Source: UMGS1601 sp900553335
GTDB lineage: Bacteria; Bacillota; Clostridia; Oscillospirales; Ruminococcaceae
DNA length: 64,000 bases
Assembly: GCA_937920725.1 (NCBI GenBank)
Contig: CALEUW010000018.1
Location: 124,001-188,000 of the forward strand
Direction of reading: 5' to 3'
Positions 44,467 to 53,071 of the stretch are shown here, one piece after another. The translations under genes and the position numbers were made by a program. How positions within the stretch are numbered: position 1 is the stretch's first letter; each line of letters opens with the position of its first letter. The notes below the pieces were generated by a model that made no database searches, was not told the origin of the DNA, and saw only the letters and a list, made by a program, of their open reading frames with translations.

Positions 44467-44662
44467 GATAAAGTTATGATTTAAAATTTTGTCGCGTAGG
44501 CGGACATGTGCCGACGCAGCGACACTTTGAGAGAAAATCGGCGGTACGAGCCGATTTTCGACGAAAAGGGGAGTACCCAGGGAAAAACGCAGAGCAAGAC
44601 AGGTATCTGTCGCCGTGAGTGTGTTTGTCCCCTCAATGCGTGCTCGACTTTGTCGACACGCT
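44467..44662 (+). repeat. ~200-bp structured element, copy A
   Basis: Positions 44491-44662 match the reverse complement of 50035-50209 closely. The conserved fold includes GTCGCGT pairing with ACGCAGCGAC, the 10-bp stem GAAAATCGGC/GCCGATTTTC around a 7-base loop, and TCGAC-TTT-GTCGA near the end. About 24 bp of AT-rich sequence before GTCGCG is also similar in both copies. It fills the gap between dnaB and tilS and has no ORF. It looks like a MITE-like or structured RNA repeat. Confidence 0.82.
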
Positions 44663-44700
44663 ATTCACTCGGTGCTTAATGTGTTTTAAAAGGAGTTTTT

Positions 44701-46023
44701 ATGCTTTTAGATAAAGTATATGAGTTTTTGTCGGGGAGAGATATCTTTTCAAAGGGCGACAGAGTTCTTGTGGCGTTGTCCGGGGGTGCAGACAGCACGG
44801 CTTTGCTTTCTGCTTTGTGTACACTCAGAGAAAGGCTTGGAATAAAAGTATCGGCGTTTCATATGAACCATAATCTTCGTGGAGAAGAGAGCATTCGTGA
44901 TGAGGAGTTTTGCAAGAGCTTATGTAACAGACTTGGAGTTGACATTAAGGTTGTAAGCGAGGATGTTATGTCGTTTTGCAGGGAGAATTCTTTATCGACC
45001 GAAGAGGGAGCAAGAATTTTGCGATATAGAGCGCTTGAGAAAGAGCCGTATGATAAAATAGCAACGGCGCATACTTTAAATGATTCTTTTGAAACCTGTC
45101 TTTTTAATCTTGCAAGAGGAACAGCTTTAAAGGGTTTGACTGGAATTTCTGAAAGAAGAGGAAAAATCGTCCGCCCGTTTATTGAGATTACAAGAGCCGA
45201 GATAGAGGAGTATCTTCACAGTATAAAACAGGACTACGTCACCGATTCAACCAATCTGACAAATGATTATAAAAGAAACTTTATACGCCATGAAATCGTA
45301 CCTAAAATGATTCAGGTAAACATTTCGGCGATTGAAAATTTTAAAAATACTGCTCGTGCTTTAAATAATGACGAAAAATTTCTGGATAATTATTCAAGAG
45401 AAATTTTTTATAAGCATGTTAAAAGAGAAAACGGGTATAGCATAAAAGAGTTGTTAAAACAAAATCCTGCAGTTTTAAACAGAATAGCGGTAATGATTTT
45501 AAAGGAAAATAATATAGAAGTAAATACAAAGCGTATAAATGATTTAAAATACACTATGACCGACGGTAAACAGACAAATCTTTCAAAGGATGTATACTGC
45601 TTTATCGGTGACGACGGGGATTTAAAAATAGGCAAGGCAGAAAATGAAGAATGGATCTCGGTTGAAAAGCTCATAGAGCTTGATAAAAGCGAAACGTTTT
45701 TTGATAAGAGAGTTACCATAAAAACAGCTTACAACAATGATTTTAATAGATTGTTCACAATGTTTGAGCTTGACTGTGATAAAATTAGGGGTAACATTGT
45801 TTTAAGAAACCGAAAAAGTGGTGATAAGGTGAAGCTTTCGGGACGTCAGCATACCACGCTTCTTAAAAAGGCATATAACAGCAGATTAAATCCGAGAGAA
45901 AGAATAAGCAATGTTATTTTGAGTGACAGCGAGGGAATAATATTCGTTGAGAATTTTTCAGTAGCAGAAAGAGTTAAAGCTGATGAGAACACAAAAAACA
46001 AGGCAGTTGTTATAATAGAATAA
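44701..46023 (+). CDS. tilS: tRNA(Ile)-lysidine synthase
   Basis: TilS converts the wobble cytidine of the CAU anticodon of a minor tRNA-Ile to lysidine. The PP-loop ALSGGADSTALLSAL lies at residues 25-39. FHMNHNLRGEESIRDEEFC, TAHTLNDSFETCLFNLARGT and YKRNFIRHEIVPKM follow. A C-terminal TilS domain has IVLRNRKSGDKV. At 440 residues it is typical. In many Firmicutes hpt lies between tilS and ftsH; here it is absent. Confidence 0.94.
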   Translation: MLLDKVYEFLSGRDIFSKGDRVLVALSGGADSTALLSALCTLRERLGIKVSAFHMNHNLRGEESIRDEEFCKSLCNRLGVDIKVVSEDVMSFCRENSLSTEEGARILRYRALEKEPYDKIATAHTLNDSFETCLFNLARGTALKGLTGISERRGKIVRPFIEITRAEIEEYLHSIKQDYVTDSTNLTNDYKRNFIRHEIVPKMIQVNISAIENFKNTARALNNDEKFLDNYSREIFYKHVKRENGYSIKELLKQNPAVLNRIAVMILKENNIEVNTKRINDLKYTMTDGKQTNLSKDVYCFIGDDGDLKIGKAENEEWISVEKLIELDKSETFFDKRVTIKTAYNNDFNRLFTMFELDCDKIRGNIVLRNRKSGDKVKLSGRQHTTLLKKAYNSRLNPRERISNVILSDSEGIIFVENFSVAERVKADENTKNKAVVIIE

Positions 46024-46173
46024 AATATATAGGGCTGTTAATATCATATAATTATCACAATAATGTTTTACATTAGTTAAGAATTACCGAAGTCGGATAT
46101 GATGTGTTTTCGGCGAAGATGGTATTTTAAAAGCAATTTATGAATAAATGAAATAGAAAAAGGAGTTGGTAGG

Positions 46174-48066
46174 ATGAAGAGTAACAGAAACAAGAGCTTA
46201 CTCGCATACCTTTTGGTATCTGCCGCTGTGATTTTCGGACTGGTATTTTTGTTGAATAATATCACAGGTACGAATAACAGCAATGTAAAGTATTCGGAGG
46301 TTTTATCATATTTTGATAACCTTGAGGTTTCTGAGTTTGAGCTTGATCTTGGAAGCGGAGAGCTTAATTATACACTGAAAAGCGACGATACTTCAAAGCT
46401 TCGTTCGGGAAAGTATGCTCATAGCTATAAAGTTCCGTCAGTAACGGCTTTTCATAACAGACTGTTTAATGAGAGCTATGATTATTTGAAGCTGTACAAT
46501 GCAGAGAATGAAAAAGCTCCGCTTAAGATGAATCTTATTGAAGCTAAAGACAACAGCTTCTGGATAAGCCTTTTACCTGTAATTTTGATTATCGGATCAA
46601 CGGTTTTATTGTTCGTTATGATGATGAAAAGTCAGGGCGGCGGAAAAATCGGAGGATTCGGAAAGGCAAATGCCAAGCAGCATTTAAACACCGGAAAGAA
46701 AGCAACATTTGCCGATGTAGCCGGAGCTGATGAGGAGAAAGAGGAACTTGAAGAAATAGTAGATTTTCTTAAAAATCCGAAGAAGTTTGATTCTATCGGT
46801 GCAAGAGTTCCTAAAGGAGTTTTGCTAATGGGACCTCCGGGAACAGGTAAAACGCTTTTGGCAAGAGCTGTTGCGGGTGAAGCGGGAGTTCCGTTTTTCT
46901 CAATTTCGGGTTCTGATTTCGTTGAAATGTTTGTTGGTGTGGGAGCTTCAAGAGTTAGGGATCTTTTCGGTGAGGCGAAGAAGAATGCGCCCGCTATCAT
47001 ATTTATAGATGAGATCGATGCTGTAGGACGTCAAAGAGGAGCAGGACTTGGCGGAGGACACGATGAAAGGGAGCAGACGTTAAACCAGCTTCTTGTTGAA
47101 ATGGACGGCTTTGCTGGTAATGAAGGAATTATAGTTATGGCGGCAACAAACCGCCGTGATATTCTTGATCCTGCGCTTTTGCGTCCGGGAAGATTTGACA
47201 GGCAGATTCTGGTATCTTATCCGGATGTAAAGGGAAGAGAAGAGATTTTAAAGGTTCACGCTAAAAACAAACCGTTAGCGCCTGATGTTGATCTTAAAAC
47301 TATTGCGAAAACAACAGTTGGATTTACCGGAGCTGATCTTGAAAATCTTATAAATGAAGCAAGTCTTTTGGCTGCAAGAAAGAACAAAAAAGCGATAACC
47401 AAGGAGGATATGGAGGAAGCTTCAATTAAGGTAATTGCGGGACCTGAGAAAAAGTCGAAGGTAGTTACGGATAACGAAAAGAAGCTGACGTCTTATCACG
47501 AGGCAGGACACGCAATCTGCACATATTATTGCAGCTCGCAGGATAAGGTTCACCAGGTTTCGATAATTCCGAGAGGAATGGCAGGCGGATATACGCTTTC
47601 GCTGCCTGAAAAGGATAAGTCCTTTGTTTCAAGAGGTGAGATGAGAGAAAAGATAGTTGTTTTGCTTGGAGGACGAGTAGCCGAAAAAATCATTTTAGAT
47701 GATATTTCAACAGGTGCTTCCAACGACCTTGAACGTGCAACCTCAACAGCAAGGGATATGGTTACAAGATACGGATTTTCCGAGAAACTCGGTCCTATAG
47801 TTTACGGACACGATGAATCACAAGTGTTCTTAGGAAGAGATTACGCCGGAGGAAATCATTATTCCGAGGCAATAGCAGCTCAGATAGATAATGAGATAAA
47901 GAATCTTATCGAGAGCTGTTTTGAGGATGCTGAAAAGCTTTTGAGAGAGAATATCGACAAGCTACATGCGGTTGCGGCTTATTTGTTTAAACATGAAAAA
48001 ATTGACGGAAACGAGTTTGAAGCAATTATGCAGGGAACACTTTCGGCAGACAGCGAAGAAGAATAG
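46174..48066 (+). CDS. ftsH: ATP-dependent zinc metalloprotease FtsH
   Basis: FtsH degrades misassembled membrane proteins and short-lived regulators. Helices at about residues 9-29 and 128-150 frame an extracytoplasmic loop. The AAA module has Walker A GPPGTGKT (about 220-227), Walker B IIFIDEIDAVGRQRGAG and the second region of homology with RRDILDPALLRPGRFDRQIL. The zinc site HEAGH is at about 442-446. At 630 residues it is normal length. AAAGGAG precedes the ATG by ten bases. Confidence 0.97.
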   Translation: MKSNRNKSLLAYLLVSAAVIFGLVFLLNNITGTNNSNVKYSEVLSYFDNLEVSEFELDLGSGELNYTLKSDDTSKLRSGKYAHSYKVPSVTAFHNRLFNESYDYLKLYNAENEKAPLKMNLIEAKDNSFWISLLPVILIIGSTVLLFVMMMKSQGGGKIGGFGKANAKQHLNTGKKATFADVAGADEEKEELEEIVDFLKNPKKFDSIGARVPKGVLLMGPPGTGKTLLARAVAGEAGVPFFSISGSDFVEMFVGVGASRVRDLFGEAKKNAPAIIFIDEIDAVGRQRGAGLGGGHDEREQTLNQLLVEMDGFAGNEGIIVMAATNRRDILDPALLRPGRFDRQILVSYPDVKGREEILKVHAKNKPLAPDVDLKTIAKTTVGFTGADLENLINEASLLAARKNKKAITKEDMEEASIKVIAGPEKKSKVVTDNEKKLTSYHEAGHAICTYYCSSQDKVHQVSIIPRGMAGGYTLSLPEKDKSFVSRGEMREKIVVLLGGRVAEKIILDDISTGASNDLERATSTARDMVTRYGFSEKLGPIVYGHDESQVFLGRDYAGGNHYSEAIAAQIDNEIKNLIESCFEDAEKLLRENIDKLHAVAAYLFKHEKIDGNEFEAIMQGTLSADSEEE

Positions 48067-48083
48067 ATTTATTTATTGTTTTA

Positions 48084-48115
48084 ACAGGGCGGACAAATGA
48101 GTCCGCTTTGTTGTT
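48084..48115 (+). terminator. ftsH terminator
   Basis: GCGGAC (48089-48094) pairs with GTCCGC (48101-48106) around AAATGA, followed by TTTGTTGTTT. Confidence 0.75.
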
Positions 48116-48123
48116 TAATAAAT

Positions 48124-48162
48124 AAGAGACTGCAACGTCATTTTCTGAATTCGCAGTCTCTT
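48124..48162 (-). terminator. Terminator of the phd-doc operon
   Basis: AAGAGACTGC (48124-48133) and GCAGTCTCTT (48153-48162) form a perfect 10-bp stem. On the minus strand it lies about 60 bp after the doc stop and is followed by ATTTATT. Confidence 0.6.
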
Positions 48163-48225
48163 TGTATAGCTGATATTTCACTTATATTTTTGTTGCCAAT
48201 TTCAACGTTTAGCTATGCAGGTCTT

Positions 48226-48603
48226 TTAAATCTGATGATTTATAATCCATTTCACAATATTTTCGAAGGAACAATTACTTGACGAAACGCTTAGGATTAT
48301 ATTTGATAATTCTTCTTGTGTATACTCAAGCTCAATACCGTTGAGCGTGAGGAAAATGAGCATAACATGAGTTCCGATACGCTTATTCCCATCAACAAAT
48401 GCATGATTTTTTATAAGGCCGAATCCGAGTCTTGCAGCTTTTTGTTGTATAGACGGAAAGGAATCGATACCATCAAAACTTTGAAACGGTGCATTTAATG
48501 CAGAGTCTAAAAGTCCCTCGTCATGAATGCCGTCTATGCCACCTGTTTCTTTTATCAATTCATGATGGAGAGAAATTATTTGTGCCTTCGTTAATTTTTT
48601 CAT
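48226..48603 (-). CDS. doc: Doc-type (Fic family) toxin
   Basis: The 125-residue protein matches death-on-curing toxins, which phosphorylate elongation factor Tu and stop translation. The Fic active-site motif HAFVDGNKRIG (HxFxDGNKR) is intact, and the N-terminal IHDEGLLDSALNAPFQSF is typical of Doc. Its start overlaps the antitoxin stop by four bases. The pair lies on the minus strand between ftsH and metA, the only toxin-antitoxin system in the window, and looks like an acquired island. Confidence 0.9.
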   Translation of the reverse strand: MKKLTKAQIISLHHELIKETGGIDGIHDEGLLDSALNAPFQSFDGIDSFPSIQQKAARLGFGLIKNHAFVDGNKRIGTHVMLIFLTLNGIELEYTQEELSNIILSVSSSNCSFENIVKWIINHQI

Positions 48604-48842
48604 TTTGCAAGCACCTCATAGGCTTGCTTGTTTTTTTCAATAAGACGCTTGGAAATAGAAATAACATCTTCATCTGCGGCAACTTGCTCCTGTTCTGCTT
48701 GCTCAAACTCCACAATAAGATAACGTGGAACATTGTTTTTTAAAATAACAGCAGCACCGTTCTCATCAACAAGTCTTGCAACTTTAGAAAAGTTTTGATT
48801 TGCTTCTGTGATAGACACAAGATTTTTTGTATTTACATTCAT
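48600..48842 (-). CDS. phd: Phd/YefM-type antitoxin
   Basis: The 80-residue protein has the Phd/YefM N-terminal DNA-binding fold: VSITEANQNFSKVARLVDE and AVILKNNVPRYLIVEF. The acidic C-terminal tail (EQEQVAADEDVISISKRL) would cover the Doc active site. ATG 48842 is preferred because GGAGG (48854-48850 region) lies nine bases upstream; the in-frame ATG at 48857 overlaps that site. It should repress its own operon. Confidence 0.88.
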   Translation of the reverse strand: MNVNTKNLVSITEANQNFSKVARLVDENGAAVILKNNVPRYLIVEFEQAEQEQVAADEDVISISKRLIEKNKQAYEVLAK

Positions 48843-49015
48843 GTAAAACACCTCCATTTATATTATACACATCAAATAGGATAAATTCAACCTATATTAT
48901 TAGATTTATAAAAAATTTTTATATGTATTGGAATGATACCATGGAATAAGAAATAGAAGTAGCTTAAAAAATATGAGATAATAGTTTTGTTATACGTTAA
49001 TTTTAGACGAACGGC

Positions 49016-49044
49016 TTTACAATTTGAAAAAATTGTGATAAAAT
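49016..49044 (+). promoter_or_regulatory. metA promoter with embedded palindrome
   Basis: TTTACA (49016-49021) and TAAAAT (49039-49044) are 17 bp apart, with an extended -10 TG at 49036-49037. Between them lies a perfect inverted repeat, ACAATTT-GAAA-AAATTGT (49019-49036). A repressor bound there would cover the promoter. No SAM or T-box riboswitch is visible in the short leader. Confidence 0.65.
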
Positions 49045-49078
49045 AACAATATTCTTAAAATTGAAAGGAGAGAGGATT

Positions 49079-49996
49079 ATGCCTATCAAAATACCGAATG
49101 GACTTCCGGCATATAAAACACTTGTCGAGGACAGAATTATGGTTATTGATGATGAAAGAGCGACTCACCAGGATATACGACCGCTTGAAATAGTAATCCT
49201 CAATCTCATGCCTAAAAAGATTGAAACAGAAACTCAGCTTTTAAGGCTTTTGAGTAATACGCCTCTTCAAATTAATATTGAGCTTTTGCAGATGGCGAGC
49301 CACGATTCAAAAACAACGCCTCAAGAGCATATGCTCAAGTTTTATACAACCTTTGAAAAGATCAAAGACAGATATTTTGACGGTTTGATAATTACAGGTG
49401 CTCCTGTTGAACAGCTTGATTTTGAGGAGGTCGATTATTGGGACGAAATATGTGAAATAATGGAATGGAGCAAATCTCATGTTTATTCAACTATTCACAT
49501 ATGCTGGGGCGCTCAGGCAGGTCTTTTTTATCATTACGGTGTAAAAAAATATCCGCTCGAGAAAAAGATGTTCGGAGTTTTTGAGCATAGCGTTTTAAAT
49601 CCAAGACATCCGATTTTAAACGGATTTGACGACAAATTTTTAGTGCCGCATTCTAGGCATACTGAGGTTAGAAGAAGCGATATTGAAAAAGTTCCTGAGC
49701 TTGAAATACTTGCGGAGTCTGATATTGCAGGAGTCGATATTGTGGGGGACAAGTCGATGAGAAGATTTTTTATTCTCGGTCACAGTGAATATGACAAGAG
49801 AACTTTAGCAGACGAATATTTCAGAGATTTTGAAAAAGGACTTCCTATAGATATACCTTACAACTATTTTCCTGATGACAATCCGAAAAATAAGCCTTTA
49901 CATACATGGATATGTCACGCAAATCTAATGTTTTCAAACTGGCTGAACTTTATAGTGTATCCGGGAACTCCGTTTGATTTAAATGAAATTGAATAG
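49079..49996 (+). CDS. metA: Homoserine O-acetyltransferase (MetA family)
   Basis: MetA activates homoserine for methionine synthesis. The catalytic cysteine is Cys142 in STIHICWGAQAG, and LILGHSEYD-like ILGHSEYDKRTLADEYF provides the His-Glu pair. Residue 111 is Glu (TGAPVEQLDF). In characterised MetA proteins Glu at this position goes with acetyl-CoA use and Gly with succinyl-CoA, so acetyltransferase is the better call despite common naming as succinyltransferase. ATG 49079 follows GGAGAGAGG. It is monocistronic, ended by the terminator at 50009. Confidence 0.93.
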   Translation: MPIKIPNGLPAYKTLVEDRIMVIDDERATHQDIRPLEIVILNLMPKKIETETQLLRLLSNTPLQINIELLQMASHDSKTTPQEHMLKFYTTFEKIKDRYFDGLIITGAPVEQLDFEEVDYWDEICEIMEWSKSHVYSTIHICWGAQAGLFYHYGVKKYPLEKKMFGVFEHSVLNPRHPILNGFDDKFLVPHSRHTEVRRSDIEKVPELEILAESDIAGVDIVGDKSMRRFFILGHSEYDKRTLADEYFRDFEKGLPIDIPYNYFPDDNPKNKPLHTWICHANLMFSNWLNFIVYPGTPFDLNEIE

Positions 49997-50008
49997 AATG
50001 TTTGTTGT

Positions 50009-50033
50009 ACAGCCGAATGTTTTTAGGCTGTTT
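50009..50033 (+). terminator. metA terminator, first copy
   Basis: ACAGCC pairs with GGCTGT around an 11-base loop, followed only by TTG before the structured element. A near-duplicate with a longer T-run lies at 50243-50274. Confidence 0.55.
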
Positions 50034-50034
50034 G

Positions 50035-50240
50035 AGCGTGTCGGCAAAGCCGACAACGCTCCCTATGGGACAAACACACTTACTTCGACAGCTTCGCTCG
50101 TCTTGCTCTGCGTTTTTTCCCTAGGAAACCCCTTTTCGTCGAAAATCGGCTCGCACCGCCGATTTTCTCTCAAGGTGTCGCTGCGTCGGCGCATGTCCGC
50201 CTACGCGACATTATTTTAAAAACATGCTTTTTCGACAAGC
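50035..50240 (-). repeat. ~200-bp structured element, copy B
   Basis: This is the reverse-orientation relative of 44467-44662. The 10-bp stem GAAAATCGGC/GCCGATTTTC is unchanged, while the terminal TTT-loop hairpin has a G-C pair where copy A has A-T and is one pair longer. The element lies between two copies of the metA terminator hairpin. The 431-bp gap up to spoIIE holds nothing else except a short AT-rich stretch. Confidence 0.82.
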
Positions 50241-50242
50241 TG

Positions 50243-50274
50243 ACAGCTGAATGTTTTTTCGGCTGTTTTTTTAT
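50243..50274 (+). terminator. metA terminator, second copy
   Basis: ACAGCT pairs with CGGCTGT around GAATGTTTTTT, and seven T follow. The sequence matches 50009-50033 in about 22 of 25 positions, as expected for a target duplicated by insertion of the element between them. Confidence 0.65.
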
Positions 50275-50427
50275 GCTATAAAACACAAAAGGCAAAGATA
50301 ACTTCTTGTATTTTGTAAAAAACCGCCTTTGACAAAATTCTTTAAAACACAGGTTTATAATAAAAATAACTTTCCGCATATAAAGAGAAACAGACGGAAA
50401 AATTTTATAAAGACAGGTGTGTAAGGA

Positions 50428-52695
50428 ATGTTAAAAATGGAGACAACTTTAAAAAACACGGAAAAGCTGCGCAGTTTTTCACTTGCAGGGATAACGATGA
50501 TTTTAAGCTTTGTGGCAACGGGAGGGGAGCTGTTTTCTTTTCCGTCGCCGATAAATGTTATTATAGCGGCGCTTTGCGATAACTACGGGATTTTTTCTCT
50601 TGCGGCGTCGCTTTTGTCGTACATAATAAACGGAACTGTTTTTGACGGGATAATAAATCTTTGTTCGATAGCAACTTTAATCGCTATACGACTTATAGCA
50701 AATCGCTCACAAGGTGAAACACATACAGTAACTGCTCTTATGGCCGCTTCTTCCTATCTGTTGTATTCGGCAATAATAAGTCTTGTTTCAAACAGTGAGC
50801 TTGAAGCTGTGCTTTACCGATTATTAAGCGCGTTTTTGATATTTTCAATTACATATTCAGTAAAAGTGTGTTATGAGAAGTATTCAAATAACGGTATGTT
50901 TGAAATGAATGGCAGAATAGGCGTTATGATAGCGCTTATATTTGTGATTGCCGTTTCAACCTTAACGAGCGTATCAATTCTTGGAATTAATTTCGGAAGA
51001 GCTGTCGGCGTTGCTGTGATGCTGTTTGCGGCAAATAAATATAAGTACATAGGAGGAGTTATTTACGGAGCGCTTTGCGCTGTTGGAGTAATCATATGCT
51101 CTCCTGAAATGGCGAAGAACACTCTGCTTTTAGCAGTAGCAGGGCTTATATGCGGAGCTTTTTCCTCCCTTGGAGTTGTTGCTGTGGTGATATCGCTGAT
51201 AGTGAGTGCTGTAGGCGGAATATTTATAATGGGAACAAATGCTGATTCCTTTAAGCTTCTGGCAGATATTATAGTAGGTGCAGTATTGTATTTATGCCTT
51301 CCCGATAATAAAATTCTTTCGGCATTCAGACTCGTAGGAGGAAAGCATAAATCGCCTGAGCTTTCATGCCAAACGGCCGCTTCAAGACTGGAGTTTGCAT
51401 CAAAAAATGTAAACGTCATAAGGGATCAGATATTAAGTGTTACGGAAGCATTGGAAAAGAAAATCGAACCTCCCGACTTATCAAAAGAAGTAAGAGTCTG
51501 TGTGTGCAGAGATTGCAGCAGATTCGCTTTATGCTGGGAACATAATGCGTCCAGCGTTAAGAGCGCTTTTTTACAGCTTGCGATGCGGGCAAATTTAAAC
51601 GGAGCAATAACGCTGGAGGACATAAGAAACAAGCATGGCGATTGCTGTAAAAAAGAGGTGTTGATGAGTTCTTATAATATGCTGTATATGAGTCTTCAGT
51701 ATGAGCAGGACAGAAAGTATAAAATGAGTGAGATGAGAGAACTTCTATGTTCACAGTTAAAAATTATGTCACAGCTCTTTGACGATCTTTCGGACGATAC
51801 CAGACAACTAAACAAAATCGATGCTATGCTTTCGGACAGTATTGCCGATATTGTATACAGACAGGGAATTAAAAATGCCAAAATATGCGCTTATATTGAT
51901 TCGTCAAACAGGCCAAAGGTAGAAATCTATCTTCCGAAAAGCTCTAAGCCTGATCTTGTAAAGCTTACAGTCGATATAGGAGAGGCAGCTTGTGCAGATT
52001 TCGATTTGCCGGTAGTAAGCTCAGCCGAAAATATGAAAAAGCTTGAGTTTACAACAAGACCGTATTATTCACTTGAGTGGGACGTTTTGTCTACAAGCGC
52101 TGTTTTCGGAGATTATTCGGGCGATTATTATGAATTTATAAAAACCTCCTCCAACAGACAGTTTATTGTTTTATCGGACGGAATGGGAACGGGAAAAAGC
52201 GCAAGACTCGATTCAATGTTTACTGTAAATCTTGTGTCAAGACTTCTTACAGGCGGTGCGTCTGCATCTACTGCCGCCGCATTGATAAATTCGGTTTTGA
52301 GGGTTAAAAGCTGGGAGGAAAGCTTCGCTACTCTTGACATAGCCGATATAGATTTATCAACCGGAGCTTTAAGCGTTTTAAAGTGCGGAGCTGCTCTGAG
52401 CTATATTATAAGAAAGGGGAGCGTAACGGTCCTGGATGCAAAAACATTTCCTCTGGGAATTTTATCCGGCGCTACTCCTGAAACTGTAAGCATTAAGCTT
52501 GAGAGAGATGATATTTTGCTTATATGCTCTGACGGTATATCAAGAAGAGAAATAGAGAATGCTGTTTCAAGCAAAAAGTCTGTAAACAAAAGAACTCCAA
52601 AAGAAATAATACGAATGATAACAGATGAAATAAGTATGAAAAAGGCAAATGCTAAACCGGACGATGTAACTGTAATCGCTGTAAAGATAGTTTGA
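50428..52695 (+). CDS. spoIIE: Stage II sporulation protein E
   Basis: SpoIIE is the membrane PP2C phosphatase that dephosphorylates SpoIIAA and so activates sigma-F in the forespore. The first ~300 residues hold about ten membrane helices. A central region with paired cysteines (VCVCRDCSRFALCWE) is typical of clostridial SpoIIE. The C-terminal phosphatase domain has GDYSGDYYEF, VLSDGMGTGKSARLDS (Asp at about residue 584), LDIADIDLSTG and LLICSDGISRREI. At 755 residues it is slightly shorter than the Bacillus protein (827). This is the clearest evidence that the organism forms endospores. It is monocistronic. Confidence 0.93.
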   Translation: MLKMETTLKNTEKLRSFSLAGITMILSFVATGGELFSFPSPINVIIAALCDNYGIFSLAASLLSYIINGTVFDGIINLCSIATLIAIRLIANRSQGETHTVTALMAASSYLLYSAIISLVSNSELEAVLYRLLSAFLIFSITYSVKVCYEKYSNNGMFEMNGRIGVMIALIFVIAVSTLTSVSILGINFGRAVGVAVMLFAANKYKYIGGVIYGALCAVGVIICSPEMAKNTLLLAVAGLICGAFSSLGVVAVVISLIVSAVGGIFIMGTNADSFKLLADIIVGAVLYLCLPDNKILSAFRLVGGKHKSPELSCQTAASRLEFASKNVNVIRDQILSVTEALEKKIEPPDLSKEVRVCVCRDCSRFALCWEHNASSVKSAFLQLAMRANLNGAITLEDIRNKHGDCCKKEVLMSSYNMLYMSLQYEQDRKYKMSEMRELLCSQLKIMSQLFDDLSDDTRQLNKIDAMLSDSIADIVYRQGIKNAKICAYIDSSNRPKVEIYLPKSSKPDLVKLTVDIGEAACADFDLPVVSSAENMKKLEFTTRPYYSLEWDVLSTSAVFGDYSGDYYEFIKTSSNRQFIVLSDGMGTGKSARLDSMFTVNLVSRLLTGGASASTAAALINSVLRVKSWEESFATLDIADIDLSTGALSVLKCGAALSYIIRKGSVTVLDAKTFPLGILSGATPETVSIKLERDDILLICSDGISRREIENAVSSKKSVNKRTPKEIIRMITDEISMKKANAKPDDVTVIAVKIV

Positions 52696-52878
52696 TGTGC
52701 TTTTGTTTTAATTAAATCGGTCTTTAAACATCGGCAAAAGCAATATATGTACTGTGTGATTTCGCTCTGTTTTTCTTTGAAAAGCATAAATAGTTTGCTG
52801 ATTACAAGAAATTGTTGTCATTTTACACAAATTTGCGTGGTAAATTATGTGCGATTTGGAAAATATGAATAAAAACTA

Positions 52879-52907
52879 TTGCAAATACTGTGAAAAAGAT
52901 GTACAAT
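52879..52907 (+). promoter_or_regulatory. Probable promoter of the glgB leader
   Basis: TTGCAA (52879-52884) and TACAAT (52902-52907) lie 17 bp apart, immediately before the leader repeat. This would place the repeat in the 5' untranslated region of glgB. Confidence 0.5.
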
Positions 52908-53044
52908 ATATAACAACGGATATGTCCCCGTCTTTAAGGCGGCGGACAACTTAATCTTTAAGTGGGAAACAATCCCCCACTGAAAGACTAAGGGGCTTAA
53001 GCCCGGTCGTTTGTTGAATGACGGGGCGTTGCCCCTTATTGAAA
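52908..53044 (+). repeat. Structured leader-type repeat, copy 2 (upstream of glgB)
   Basis: Matches the rfbB leader copy at 20971-21063 from TATAACAACG onward, with an extra ~45 bp in the middle containing GTGGG/CCCAC. Stable hairpins are GGGCTTAAGCCC (52993-53004), GTCGTT/AATGAC with a G-U pair, and GGGGC/GCCCC (53022-53034) followed by TTATTGAAA. It ends about 15 bp before the glgB ribosome-binding site. Confidence 0.75.
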
Positions 53045-53071
53045 GTGATATAAAAAGTTGGAGGAATGTTC

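Noticed and set aside
48858..49078. A SAM or T-box riboswitch before metA
   Set aside because: The predicted transcript leader is only about 30 nt. No conserved SAM or T-box motif is present; a promoter palindrome is the only candidate control site.
49983..50379. ORFs of 78 and 69 codons on both strands between metA and spoIIE
   Set aside because: They run across the structured element and the duplicated terminator. They are by-products of long GC-rich hairpins free of stops.
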